64,000 bases of DNA, from NCBI GenBank assembly GCA_035315185.1, contig DATFYE010000032.1:12405-76404 (forward strand). Direction: 5' to 3'. The position numbers and the translations under genes are program-made. Source of the stretch: JADGQN01 sp035315185. Its GTDB lineage: Bacteria; Desulfobacterota; Syntrophorhabdia; Syntrophorhabdales; WCHB1-27. Shown here piece by piece: positions 1-9,864 of this stretch. How positions within the stretch are numbered: position 1 is the stretch's first letter; each line of letters starts with the position of its first letter. Under the pieces are notes generated by a model. That model made no database searches. It was not told the origin of the DNA and saw only the letters and a program-made list of their open reading frames with translations.

Positions 1-3000
1 CGAAGAGCGCCCCACTAACAGGATCAACTTCGGTGACCACGTGCATGGTCGATTTAGGCAGCAGATCTCCCAGCACCCATTCCACATATCCCGTGGCAGA
101 GAGCCGGCGGGATCGGCCGGACTCATTTCGCACTTTCAACACCGTGAACTTGATCGGCTGATCCAGGGCCACATAGACCCACAGCTCAGACCGGATGCCG
201 CCGTCTGTGTGCTCGAAGACGCTGTAGCCGAATCCGTGGCGGCTGACGTACGACTGCGGGCCGCGGCTCGGCAGCGGCGTGGGGGACCAGAAATGGCCGC
301 TCTCTTCATCACGGAGGTAAAAAGCCTCACCGCTCGAATCGCTTACGGGGTCGTTGTACCAGGGAGTGAGTCGGAACTCGTGGGCATTCTCGCTCCAGGT
401 ACAGCCCAGGCCGCTCTCCGAGATGACCGTTCCGAAGTGCGGGTTCGCAAGCAGGTTCACCCACGGCGCCGGTGTCGTTTGCCCGTGTGAGGTCGTAACC
501 ACGTACTCGCGCCCGTCCGGGGTGAATCCTCCCAGGCCATTGAAGAAGATCAGATCGTGTCGAGCCACCCCCGTGGTCGCCAAGGGCTCTGAGCGGTGTG
601 TACCGGTCGGCGTGAAACGCGGAACGAGCACTTCCGCCAGGCGGCGCCGGTGGATCTGGTCCCACAGCGTTCCCCGGCTGTCGGTCAGGATGGCACGCGC
701 GACCGCCTGCAGCAGAACGCGATCCTCGTTCGATATCTGGTCCGCGGCTCGCACAAAGATGCCGCCGGGTCGATCGGTCACGTTGGCCTCAAGGCCTGCG
801 GCAATCAACCCCATGATCTGTTCGTGGAGTAGTTGCCGGTAACCGGCACGATCTTCGTTCCAGATCACCAGGTCCACGGCCAGTCCTTTCAGGCGCCAGT
901 AAGCGTGGGCCTGCACGAGTTGGCGCACCAGGTCGATATTGGCCGGGTCTCCAATCTGCAGCAGCACGATCGGCAAATCGCCCGAAATAGAGTAGCCCCA
1001 CAAGCCGGATTGTCCGCGGCGGTTCTTGCCCAGAACGCTCGCGTCAGCGCGTAATGAGGAATTGGCGTAGATCACAGGGGCAGCCAGGTGCGCGTAAAGT
1101 TGCGCATCGGCCTCCGTGGCATTGAGCTGCCGCAGCACCACCTGGGCGTGTGTCCACGCGAGATCGAAGGCTCGATCCGCGAGGCGCCGATCCCGGTATT
1201 TCTCGGCAAGGCTTAAGACAGCGTCACGGGTTTCGGCGACGCCTGAGACAATATCGATCGTCGCCGACTTTCCAGGATCGAGCGTGATTCGATGACGGAT
1301 CGCGACAATCGGATCGAGCACGGAGCCCTGGCTGCCCGAGAGCGCCGCGGACCCTCTCATTGCTTGCGGATCAACGACCGTGTTTCCGCGGCCGATGAAC
1401 CGCAAGCGGTCGGTCTCATAGGAAACTTCTTCGATGTCTGCCCCGTGCACGGCCATCAGGTGAAACATCCAGGGCACCGGTTCATCGAGGGAGCGGGGCC
1501 GGCGGGTGCAGAGGATCGCCCCGCGTTGGGGGAGGATCTCCGTCTGAACAAAGAGGTTGCTGAACGCCGGATGCAACGCGTCCGCGGCAGGCGACGCGAG
1601 AACGACTTCGGCATAACTCGTAACCTCGATCGTCCTATGCGTGCTGGAGCGGTTGATGATGGTGGTTCGGCGGAGTTCAATATCGTCCTCCGGAGAGACG
1701 GCGATCACCGTATGCGTGTCGAAGTCGTGGTCACGCCACCGGAACTCCGCTCGTGCCTCCGAGAAAATCGCTTCGTACTTGTCCGATTGTTTGAGCGTCG
1801 GCTGATATGCGGTCGACCAGAACTCCCCGCTGGCCACGTCGCGGATGTAACAGAACGTGCCCCAGTTGTCGCGGGTAGTGTCTTCGCGCCAGCGCGTGAC
1901 CGCGATATCCTTCCAGCGGCTGTAACCGCTCCCCGCGTTTGTGATCATCACGTGGTATCTGCCGTTCGACAACAACTGTACTTCCGGAATCGGCGTGTCC
2001 GGGCCACTGAAAACACGGACCCGCGTCTCCGGGCCGGTGGGAGTCGTACGTAAATCGGAGAGATCTGGGACGTGCCAGTAGAACGCCGTGGCCTTTGGAA
2101 CCCGCTCCTGGAGCAGGAGCGCGGTCGCCTGGAACCGCGGATCCGACCCGAATCGTTTTTGCATCGGACGATCCAGGAGCAGATAGGCCAGAGATAGGAG
2201 GCTCATGCCCACGTGATGCGCCATGAAGGAGCGAACCACCGCGTTCGATTTTCCAGCCGGCAGACGCGAAGGAGTGTAGTCGATTGCTTCATAGAGGCCA
2301 TAGTCGCCTTCAAATCCTGAGGCGGCGAGTCGCTGAAGATTCAGACACGCCTCTTCGGGCGTCACCATCAGCGCCAGAGCCGACGCATACGGCGCGATGA
2401 CCAGATCCTCCGCGAGTCCGCGTTTGAGCCCCATACCGGGCACGCCAAATGCGCGGTACTGGTAGTTGAGGCGAACGTCGACCATGTTGTAGCACGATTC
2501 AGAAATGCCCCATGGTACGCCGCGCCGCCTCCCATACTCGATCTGCTGCTCCACGGCCGCCTTGTAAGTCTGGTCGAGCAGCGTGTTTTCGTACGTGGGC
2601 ATCACCAGGAGCGGCATCAGGTACTCGAACATCGAACCGCTCCACGAAAGAAGAATCGGCTCTCCACCGGCCGTGGTCAGGAGGCGCCCCAGGGCAAACC
2701 AGCTCTCCTGCGGCAGTTGTCCCTGCGCGATCCCGACGAACGTGCACAATCGCGCCTCCGATGCGAGCAGATCATAGAAACTGGCATCCCGCCGGTGCTC
2801 GCCCACGTTGTACCCGATAGCCAATAAATGGCGCGCCTCGTCGAACAGGAAGTCATACTCCATGCGGGATAGTTCGCTGGATTGCAGCGCGAGGAGGTCG
2901 ATAGCCGCGATCCTTGCTCTGGCACGGGTGCTTGCGTCCGTGATGCACCGTTGAATATCGATCAACCACTCGCCCTCCTGGAGGGCTACGCACCCGCCCA

Positions 3001-6000
3001 GACCACTTCCGATTGCCGGCAGTGGCCTGGCCTCAAGTCCTGCCAGTTCGCGCAGGGTTGGGATCTCATCGATGGCGTCAAAGTCGTTGGCTCTATTCTG
3101 AGGGATCGGGAGTAGAATCCACGGAGCGAGAAATGCCAGCTCATCGAGGGCGCCCTGGCATTGCCGGATGAAGGCGCGTGCCCAGTGCTTTGCCTCACTC
3201 TGGGCCTCGCCATCGAGGCTTCGCACCACTTCAGTAGCGGATGCCGTCAGCCGGTCGAGACAGAGCCGCGCAGCGGTGAGCGAGGTTGGCAGGGAATCGC
3301 ACGCGGACGCCAGATCCTCCTGAAGTTTAGCGAGCTGGGCCTTCGCTGTTCCTCCTGCAGCGTCCACGAGAATCCTCAGTGTGTCGCTTAAGCCCTCAAA
3401 CAACCGGGTTGCCAGGATCTTCTGATCGGGTAGCGTGGCGAGACCCGGGCGCAAGGTCAGCAGGTCGGCTGCAAGGTTCCCGCTGTCCACCGTCGAGACG
3501 TAGAGAGGCTGCAGTGGTTTCAGAGAGAGGGTATCGTACCAGTTGTAGAAGTGGCCTCGATGGCGCTCCAGGGCCTCCATCGCGCGGAATGCATGCTCCG
3601 TGCGCTCAATAAGTTGCCCGGCTGGTATATAGCCGAAGTCGTACGCGGACAAATTCGCGAGTAGCGCAAGTCCTATGTTGGTCGGGGACGTGCGATGCCC
3701 AACCGCGCCGACGGGATGCTCTTGATAGTTATCGGGCGGCAGCCAATGATCTACCGGACCGACGAACGTTTCGAAGAACGCCCACGTCTTCCGGGCAAGC
3801 ATCCGGAGAAAGACGGTCTGGTCAGCCGTCAGCCTTGCTCCTCGGCGAGCGAGCGGCCGACTGATCCACCATGCGATGGCGGGAGAGGCAAACCAGAGGC
3901 CCAGGATAGGTGCAGCAAAATAGAGCGCGGCCGGCCTTGAAAGTGCCAGATAGGAGAGCGCAGCACAGGCAATGATTGGGGCAATCCACATCGTCCGGTA
4001 AGAGGCAACGAGGTCCGTGCGCCTGGTGCGATCCGAGTCGCTCGACGGATTCCACTCCAGGAGTCGTCTGCGTATGGCGAGCCGCCAGGCCGTGCGCAGA
4101 ATCGCATCCAGACTGAAGAAGGCTTCGTAGGGAAGACACGCGAGCGTGAATGCCGCCTGAGCAGAGTGGCGGCCGGCCGAGCCCAGCGCGGCGGCGAGAT
4201 GCTGCCTGAGCAGTACATCGCCCGGCTTCTGAAAGAGATCCAGAGTAGAAACAATCCAGGGGGGGATCAGGATGGTTCCGATCACCGCCAAGGTCCACAA
4301 CCAGAGCGGAGACAAGACCGTCCAGCCCAGGAGCAAGAGCAGGGTCAATGCCGAGGGCACGATACTACGGCGAAGGTTGTCGAAGATCTTCCACCGTGAC
4401 AGCCCGGATAGTGGATTCTTCCGGCGGCGCCCGCCGAGGCCGGGGACACCCGGCAGCAACCAGCGTGCAATCTGCCAATCCCCGCGCATCCAGCGATGGC
4501 GGCGGCTCACGTCTGCGCTGTAGCGGGACGGATATTCCTCGTATAGCTGTACATCGCTCAACAGTCCCGCCCGTGCGTAGCACCCTTCCACGAGGTCGTG
4601 GCTGAGGATCCGGTTCTCGGGAAAGCGCCCGTTGAGTGCCCGCTCGAACGCATCGACATCATAGATGCCCTTACCGATGAACGAGCCTTCGTGAAAGAGG
4701 TCCTGGTAAACGTCGGAGACGGCGCGCGTATACGGGTCGATGCCCGGCTCGCTCCCGAAAAGGTGCGCGTACCGCGACGGGGTCGTGCCCGGCAGGCTGA
4801 CGGCGACGCGTGGCTGAAGGATACCGTACCCCTCAGAGACACGCTGTTTCTCCTCGTCGTACCGCGCACGATTGAGCGGGTGCGCCATGGCTCCCACAAA
4901 CTGCCACGCGGAATCGCGCGGCAGTTGCGTATCCGTGTCAAGGGTGATCACATATTTCACGTTCGATAAGGCCCCAGTATCCCCAACGATGCATGAGAAG
5001 GGTTCCCTTGAGCCACCGCGCAGAAGCGCGTTCAATGCCGCAAGCTTCCCCCGCTTGCGCTCGTAACCCATCCAAAGCCGCTCCCGGGGATTCCATCGGC
5101 GCGGACGATGAAAGAGGAAGAATGTGTCATCTTTTACGCCCCTGTACTTTTCATTCAACTCCTCGATTCTCTTCCGGGCGAGCTGTACCAGAGGCTCGTC
5201 CTCCGGCATCGCTTCCGCGTGAGCGTCCCGGAAATCAGTCAGCAGGCCGAAGTGCAGGTTTTTGTCTCGATTCGCCAGAAACCGAACTTCGAGCGCCTCG
5301 ACCAGATTCTCGATGTTTTGGGCGCTCGTGAGCATAGTCGGGATCACGGCCAGCGTAAGCAATTCAGAAGGAATTCCTTTGCAAAAGTCGATTCGGGGCA
5401 GCACGTGCGGCTGGGCCAGTAACGTTACCAGCCAGTTCACCAGCGCCACCGCCATCTGACTTGCGCAAAGCAGTGAGAGGATAGTGGTCAGCGCGAGCAG
5501 CCAATCATGTAAACCGTTCCCATGCGTCTTCGCCAACAAGCTCCCGGTGAAAGTCAGTGTTATCAGCGTGATCGCGCCGAGATAGAGGGACAAAGGAAAC
5601 CGGCGGCTCATCCTCCGAAGGGCTCCGGAGGCCGATCGGCGCAACTGTGCCATCCGTTCTAGGTGCGGTAACCCCTTGTCGATGAGGTAGAACCCGACAT
5701 GCGCCGCTCGATCGTCACTGCCTTTGTTGGCGGCGCCTTCGCGGGCCAACCGGATCGCTTTGCCTGCCACCTCGCTTTCGGATAGCCGGCTGCCCTTCGC
5801 TATCTTTTCCACAACATGACGGTATCTATCGCGGGTGGCAAAATCCATTGTGCTGTAGACGCCGTCCGGATCCTCACGCAAGGTTTGCTCCACAACGCTC
5901 ATCGTCTCGACGAACTCGCGCCAGTCCATAGCCCCGAGAAAGCGGAGGCTGCCTATGCTGTTGCTTATGGAAACCTGATCGGCGGCCAGTTGCTGGCTCT

Positions 6001-6862
6001 CCGACTGTACCATTTGCTCAATCGTCAGGCCGGACTCGGAGAGCCGCTGCTCAATCCACGTGAGCGGCAATGCCAGAGCGGGGCCTTGCCCCTGCAACCT
6101 GCGGGCAAGTTCCGCGACAAACGAACTCACCATCGGCGGGCTCGACCGCGCCATATCCGCGATCACCAGAATCAGGCTTTTCGGGTCTTTCTCCGCCATC
6201 TGGGTCATCTCGTCTGCCCAGTAGTCGGCATGGTTTCGGTCGATCCTGTCGGCGGCGATCCGGGTTCCAACGCGTCTGAGATTCTCGATAAGCGCCAGAC
6301 GCAGCATGATAGGGATTGCCCACAATTCGCCTAACTTCAGGCCAGTCACTGTCTGGTAGGCTGCCACGAAACTGCTGAGACTTTCCGGATCCACCCGTCC
6401 ATCGCCGTGCGAGATCGTCTCCAGAGCGATGTCATACACGCGTGGGAGCCCGGCCGATGGGCCGTTCAATAAGCGCGGTAGTTCCCGGCTGTACCCCTTT
6501 GGAAGATGTCGCTTGGCCGTGCGAATCTGTTCTTCGATCAGATAGAAGTTGTCGAGGAGCCATTCTCCGGCCGGCGCAATCCGGCGATTCGCCTTGACCG
6601 CGGCGGTCAGCAGATTACAGGCTCCAATCAGGACCTCTTCGTTCTCAGCCAGCCTCGCCAGGAGCTGGTCCGGAGCGCGTCCCAAACCCACCTTGTGCGA
6701 GGCTGCCAGGGCTCGGCCATGCTGCTTCATCTGCTCGCTGCTGAACAGTTCCGATCGCAGCGGTGGCTGGTCGCCGGCATACTTTTGTGCCAGGCCGTTT
6801 GCGGGTTGGCTCGCCCGCAAAAGGGGCAGATGTGCGAGAATGGTCTTGATGAGCTCCTTCAA
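1..6862 (-). CDS. ndvB: cyclic beta-1,2-glucan synthase (NdvB/ChvB-like), 3' end beyond window
   Basis: An open minus-strand frame of 2287 codons leaves the left edge with no stop and no frameshift at the points checked. The start is TTG at 6862, 9 nt after AAGGAG; an in-frame stop lies just upstream at 6893-6895. Visible order: N-terminal region; membrane helices near residues 420-485; a GT84 glycosyltransferase core with DTDTQLP near 642 and HRWMRGDW near 787; more helices near 830-1000; a glucoamylase-like domain with YGLYEAIDYTP near 1520; and two GH94-type beta-sandwich modules near 1620 and 2130. The C-terminal GH94 catalytic domain, about 550 residues in rhizobial NdvB, lies outside. 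The family makes cyclic periplasmic glucans from UDP-glucose at the inner membrane. Domain assignment is from remembered family motifs. Confidence 0.93.
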   Translation of the reverse strand, partial: MKELIKTILAHLPLLRASQPANGLAQKYAGDQPPLRSELFSSEQMKQHGRALAASHKVGLGRAPDQLLARLAENEEVLIGACNLLTAAVKANRRIAPAGEWLLDNFYLIEEQIRTAKRHLPKGYSRELPRLLNGPSAGLPRVYDIALETISHGDGRVDPESLSSFVAAYQTVTGLKLGELWAIPIMLRLALIENLRRVGTRIAADRIDRNHADYWADEMTQMAEKDPKSLILVIADMARSSPPMVSSFVAELARRLQGQGPALALPLTWIEQRLSESGLTIEQMVQSESQQLAADQVSISNSIGSLRFLGAMDWREFVETMSVVEQTLREDPDGVYSTMDFATRDRYRHVVEKIAKGSRLSESEVAGKAIRLAREGAANKGSDDRAAHVGFYLIDKGLPHLERMAQLRRSASGALRRMSRRFPLSLYLGAITLITLTFTGSLLAKTHGNGLHDWLLALTTILSLLCASQMAVALVNWLVTLLAQPHVLPRIDFCKGIPSELLTLAVIPTMLTSAQNIENLVEALEVRFLANRDKNLHFGLLTDFRDAHAEAMPEDEPLVQLARKRIEELNEKYRGVKDDTFFLFHRPRRWNPRERLWMGYERKRGKLAALNALLRGGSREPFSCIVGDTGALSNVKYVITLDTDTQLPRDSAWQFVGAMAHPLNRARYDEEKQRVSEGYGILQPRVAVSLPGTTPSRYAHLFGSEPGIDPYTRAVSDVYQDLFHEGSFIGKGIYDVDAFERALNGRFPENRILSHDLVEGCYARAGLLSDVQLYEEYPSRYSADVSRRHRWMRGDWQIARWLLPGVPGLGGRRRKNPLSGLSRWKIFDNLRRSIVPSALTLLLLLGWTVLSPLWLWTLAVIGTILIPPWIVSTLDLFQKPGDVLLRQHLAAALGSAGRHSAQAAFTLACLPYEAFFSLDAILRTAWRLAIRRRLLEWNPSSDSDRTRRTDLVASYRTMWIAPIIACAALSYLALSRPAALYFAAPILGLWFASPAIAWWISRPLARRGARLTADQTVFLRMLARKTWAFFETFVGPVDHWLPPDNYQEHPVGAVGHRTSPTNIGLALLANLSAYDFGYIPAGQLIERTEHAFRAMEALERHRGHFYNWYDTLSLKPLQPLYVSTVDSGNLAADLLTLRPGLATLPDQKILATRLFEGLSDTLRILVDAAGGTAKAQLAKLQEDLASACDSLPTSLTAARLCLDRLTASATEVVRSLDGEAQSEAKHWARAFIRQCQGALDELAFLAPWILLPIPQNRANDFDAIDEIPTLRELAGLEARPLPAIGSGLGGCVALQEGEWLIDIQRCITDASTRARARIAAIDLLALQSSELSRMEYDFLFDEARHLLAIGYNVGEHRRDASFYDLLASEARLCTFVGIAQGQLPQESWFALGRLLTTAGGEPILLSWSGSMFEYLMPLLVMPTYENTLLDQTYKAAVEQQIEYGRRRGVPWGISESCYNMVDVRLNYQYRAFGVPGMGLKRGLAEDLVIAPYASALALMVTPEEACLNLQRLAASGFEGDYGLYEAIDYTPSRLPAGKSNAVVRSFMAHHVGMSLLSLAYLLLDRPMQKRFGSDPRFQATALLLQERVPKATAFYWHVPDLSDLRTTPTGPETRVRVFSGPDTPIPEVQLLSNGRYHVMITNAGSGYSRWKDIAVTRWREDTTRDNWGTFCYIRDVASGEFWSTAYQPTLKQSDKYEAIFSEARAEFRWRDHDFDTHTVIAVSPEDDIELRRTTIINRSSTHRTIEVTSYAEVVLASPAADALHPAFSNLFVQTEILPQRGAILCTRRPRSLDEPVPWMFHLMAVHGADIEEVSYETDRLRFIGRGNTVVDPQAMRGSAALSGSQGSVLDPIVAIRHRITLDPGKSATIDIVSGVAETRDAVLSLAEKYRDRRLADRAFDLAWTHAQVVLRQLNATEADAQLYAHLAAPVIYANSSLRADASVLGKNRRGQSGLWGYSISGDLPIVLLQIGDPANIDLVRQLVQAHAYWRLKGLAVDLVIWNEDRAGYRQLLHEQIMGLIAAGLEANVTDRPGGIFVRAADQISNEDRVLLQAVARAILTDSRGTLWDQIHRRRLAEVLVPRFTPTGTHRSEPLATTGVARHDLIFFNGLGGFTPDGREYVVTTSHGQTTPAPWVNLLANPHFGTVISESGLGCTWSENAHEFRLTPWYNDPVSDSSGEAFYLRDEESGHFWSPTPLPSRGPQSYVSRHGFGYSVFEHTDGGIRSELWVYVALDQPIKFTVLKVRNESGRSRRLSATGYVEWVLGDLLPKSTMHVVTEVDPVSGALF

Positions 6863-6937
6863 ATGTGAAGTCTCCTTCTTAGAAGCTAAGTCTCAACGAA
6901 TCGGTCTTCAAACAGGGTAGCGGCTTTCAAGCATGCG

Positions 6938-6961
6938 TGGGGTCAGGGCTTGAATAATCAT
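6938..6961. repeat. possible REP/Y1-transposase-associated repeat remnant
   Basis: The spacer between the divergent glucan synthase and radical SAM genes contains TGGGGTCAGGGCTTGAATAA. This resembles the 'TGGGGTCAGG...' ends I recall around REP-associated tyrosine transposases and their solo repeats in deltaproteobacterial genomes. No transposase and no second copy is seen here. The rest of 6863-7132 shows no gene and no convincing promoter. Confidence 0.35.
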
Positions 6962-7116
6962 ATTTTTCATCGTGCCGCATGAGCCTGTCAGGGTGGCCCA
7001 AAGGAAGAAAAAGAAAGGAAGGTCCGCGTTACAGTTTACTCACAAAAGGGCTGTTATTGCAATCCAAAACGATGGGCCTCATTCTCCTCCTCCGAAGATT
7101 CACTTTTCATCTGCGT

Positions 7117-7128
7117 TTGCACGTGCAA
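7117..7128. promoter_or_regulatory. 12-bp perfect palindrome just upstream of a start codon
   Basis: TTGCACGTGCAA reads the same on both strands and ends 4 bp before the ATG at 7133, where a ribosome binding site would normally sit. It could be an operator or chance; no second copy was noticed nearby. Confidence 0.25.
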
Positions 7129-7132
7129 TACT

Positions 7133-9757
7133 ATGGCCGGCGGTAACGGAGGTAACAGGATTAAAATACTCCTCATCAACCCAAGCTTCCTGGCAGAATC
7201 GGGACGCGATCTCTACTCCGCTCACCTCATGGGCCCGTTGTATACTGGACGGCCGAACACTCGGATGACACTTGGCATCCCTCTCGCGCTCCCAACGCTT
7301 GCAGCGCTCACATCCCCTGAGCACTCGGTAAAGATCATCGACGAAGAAGTAGAAGAGGTCGACTTTGACGAACACTTCGACCTTGTCGGCATCACCGCCA
7401 TGACATTCAAGGCCACGCGCGCTTACGAAATTGCGAGCGAGTTCCGGAAGCGCGGCATCACCGTGGTTATGGGAGGTATCCATGCCACGGTCTGTCCGGA
7501 TGAAGTCCTCAACCACGTTGACGCTGTTGTGATCGGGGAGGCGGAGGACGTGTGGCCTCAACTGCTCATCGACGCCCAGAAGGGTACCTTGCGGCGAGTC
7601 TATCAGGCGAATGAGTTGCCCGATCTAAAGGTATCTCCTGTTCCCCGTTATAGCCTGGTGCAGAATGACCATTACCTTTTCACATACCTCCAGACTGCCC
7701 GGGGCTGCCCATTTAACTGCCGGTTTTGCTCGGTAACAAAGGTGGCAGGTCACATCGTTCGGAAGAAATCGATTGAGCAGGTCATCGCTGAGGTCGACGC
7801 GGTCCTAAGCCTCAATACCGTCCGCCCGATAACGGTGATCGACAAGGTCTCGGGACAGAAAAAAAGACTCGTCGGCTCCATAGCCTTTATCGACGACAAC
7901 TTCGCCATCGACCGCAAACACGCGTTTTCGGTCTGTGATGCGCTCTGTCGCTACCAGGAAGAACGGGGCATCGCCTTCACCTGGTATACGCAGGTGAACT
8001 ACATGGTTGGTTTCGACGAAGAGCTTCTTCGGGCCATGGCAAGGGCTAACTGCCAACACCTGTTCATCGGCTTCGAGAACCTCGATCCCGAAGCTCTCCG
8101 TTCCATGAACAAGAAAATGAATGACCCCGAGCGCTACGAAGAAGCTATTAAAAACATACATCGCCACCATATGCGGGTGGTCTTTTCCACCATCATCGGA
8201 GATGACCATACGTCAGCCAGAAGCGCAGCGCTCCTCGAATCCTTTGTAAAGAGAAACCACCTGGTCCACGTTCTCCTCAACGTGCTTACCCCTTATCCGG
8301 GCACCGAACTTACCCAAGAAATGGAACGCGATGGCCGGATCCTCACGAAGGAACCTCAGTTCTACAACATCAGAAACGTCGTGTTTAGGCCGCGAGGAAT
8401 GTCGGTCGGCCAGCTGGTCGACATCTACATTTCCCTCTGCAACTCTATCTTCAGCTATAGATCTGTCTTCGAAAGGGGCAAAGGGCTTGTAGCCTCGATG
8501 CACAGGTTCAAGCTGCCTTTCCTTTTCCGTGTGCCCGTTTTTTTCACCTTCATGTATGTCTGCCTCGTTTTTGCATTCCGACGAAAGCTCAGATGGAGCA
8601 TTGCAGCCCGCATGTTCTTTAGCGCTCCTCGCTTACTTATCTTGAACGGCAGCCTCTATGCCCTGGAACTGCTCATAGCAAGCGCTGACTACGATGACTT
8701 CCTCCAAAGCGAATCCCGCCGGATAGGAACCCTGAAAGAGAGACGCAAGCCCCTCAAGACTCTCGTGGAATCTAACATAGAGCAGTACGCGCAACCTTCA
8801 AGGCAAATCCGAGACCAAGAAATGGGATGGCACGAAAGAGCAGTCTCTTTTAGGGCCTTTTACGTGACACGCGACCATCTTGCCAGCCTGGGCATAGAGG
8901 TGGCTCGCGAGGACGTCGGGCGCCCGGTCCTGCTCCTGGGCGGCACGAGCATACCCATCTCTGACCGGATGGGGTTTATCCAGCATCTCCTCGTGGCTGG
9001 TTACGAAGTAGCGAGTATTGAAAATCCCATTGGTACGCCTCTCGATTTTTACGCCGACCCCGCAGTCGACCGAATCACTGCTCTCCGCTATTTCATCGAG
9101 CATTTAGCAAAGGACCGGGCGGTAATGAGCCTCGATATTGTCGCGCAATCATATTCCGCTTTCGAGACGGTGAGGGTGCTCACGGCCCATCCCGACCTTT
9201 GCACACGTGTCCGCAGCATCATACTGGTCAACCCGCCCGGGCTTGATGAGAAGATTACTTTTGTCCGCCACGTGACGCGGTTCCTCACCCGCCACCTTAC
9301 CCAGGGGTACGTGAAGTCGCTGATCATGCTTCTCGGATTACCTTCGGCCCCTCCAAAGGGGGGCACGCGACGAGAGAAGCGTGTGCACGCAAGAAAAGAG
9401 GCCCAGGGCATAAGTATCTGGATGGCCAAGACCTTAATAAATCTGGTGCGCACATTCAGGGAGGTTCAGGACATCGTGACCTTCAGGATCAAAGAGCCTA
9501 TCAGAAATTTACAGAATCAAAGCGGATGCGACATCAACATCTTCCTCCAGTCCGGTGATCAGGTCGTCCCTGCCCCGATTACCGAAGGAGCCCTCAAGGA
9601 TATCTTACCGCCGGGGCACATCAGGATTACCCCCGGTGGGCATAACGACCTCTTTTTTCAGGAATGGCAGCGCGAGGAATTCGTAACCTTTCTCAAGGAA
9701 GTTAGAAGCCGCCAGTATTCCGGGGAGAGAACTCCCCGGGCCGAAGAGCTTCAGTGA
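7133..9757 (+). CDS. B12-binding radical SAM enzyme fused to an alpha/beta-hydrolase domain
   Basis: The 874-residue protein has three parts. Residues 8-150 form a cobalamin-binding Rossmann-like domain. Residues about 185-400 are a radical SAM barrel with the cluster motif CPFNCRFC (CX3CX2C) at 192-199, followed by a typical YITQVNYM-like region and a TPYPGT segment. A hydrophobic stretch lies near 460-485. From about 565 to the end the fold looks like an alpha/beta-hydrolase: strand RPVLLLGG near 598, nucleophile elbow AQSYSA with Ser673, a possible acid Asp809 in SGDQVVP and His837 in GGHND. The substrate is unknown. The ATG at 7133 has no clear ribosome site; an internal GGAGG lies too far in to help choose a better start. 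Gene boundaries are firm; the hydrolase assignment is inference from motif order. Confidence 0.85.
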   Translation: MAGGNGGNRIKILLINPSFLAESGRDLYSAHLMGPLYTGRPNTRMTLGIPLALPTLAALTSPEHSVKIIDEEVEEVDFDEHFDLVGITAMTFKATRAYEIASEFRKRGITVVMGGIHATVCPDEVLNHVDAVVIGEAEDVWPQLLIDAQKGTLRRVYQANELPDLKVSPVPRYSLVQNDHYLFTYLQTARGCPFNCRFCSVTKVAGHIVRKKSIEQVIAEVDAVLSLNTVRPITVIDKVSGQKKRLVGSIAFIDDNFAIDRKHAFSVCDALCRYQEERGIAFTWYTQVNYMVGFDEELLRAMARANCQHLFIGFENLDPEALRSMNKKMNDPERYEEAIKNIHRHHMRVVFSTIIGDDHTSARSAALLESFVKRNHLVHVLLNVLTPYPGTELTQEMERDGRILTKEPQFYNIRNVVFRPRGMSVGQLVDIYISLCNSIFSYRSVFERGKGLVASMHRFKLPFLFRVPVFFTFMYVCLVFAFRRKLRWSIAARMFFSAPRLLILNGSLYALELLIASADYDDFLQSESRRIGTLKERRKPLKTLVESNIEQYAQPSRQIRDQEMGWHERAVSFRAFYVTRDHLASLGIEVAREDVGRPVLLLGGTSIPISDRMGFIQHLLVAGYEVASIENPIGTPLDFYADPAVDRITALRYFIEHLAKDRAVMSLDIVAQSYSAFETVRVLTAHPDLCTRVRSIILVNPPGLDEKITFVRHVTRFLTRHLTQGYVKSLIMLLGLPSAPPKGGTRREKRVHARKEAQGISIWMAKTLINLVRTFREVQDIVTFRIKEPIRNLQNQSGCDINIFLQSGDQVVPAPITEGALKDILPPGHIRITPGGHNDLFFQEWQREEFVTFLKEVRSRQYSGERTPRAEELQ

Positions 9758-9803
9758 AGTATTTGAATGATGGCGAAAATCGCTCGATCTGATGCGCGTG
9801 GCA

Positions 9804-9839
9804 GGGTGCAGTCGCGCGAGCCTCGCTGCCACTGCACCC
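9804..9839. terminator. hairpin between convergent genes, possible terminator
   Basis: GGGTGCAGT (9804-9812) and ACTGCACCC (9831-9839) form a perfect 9-bp stem with an 18-nt loop, between the ends of the radical SAM gene and livK. No long U-tract follows on either strand, so intrinsic termination is uncertain. Confidence 0.4.
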
Positions 9840-9864
9840 CCGCTTATCGCGCTGAACTGCCAGG

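Noticed and set aside
41..5459. Several plus-strand open frames of 60-170 codons opposite the glucan synthase
   Set aside because: They are Arg/Pro-rich shadows of the long minus-strand frame, without ribosome sites or family motifs.
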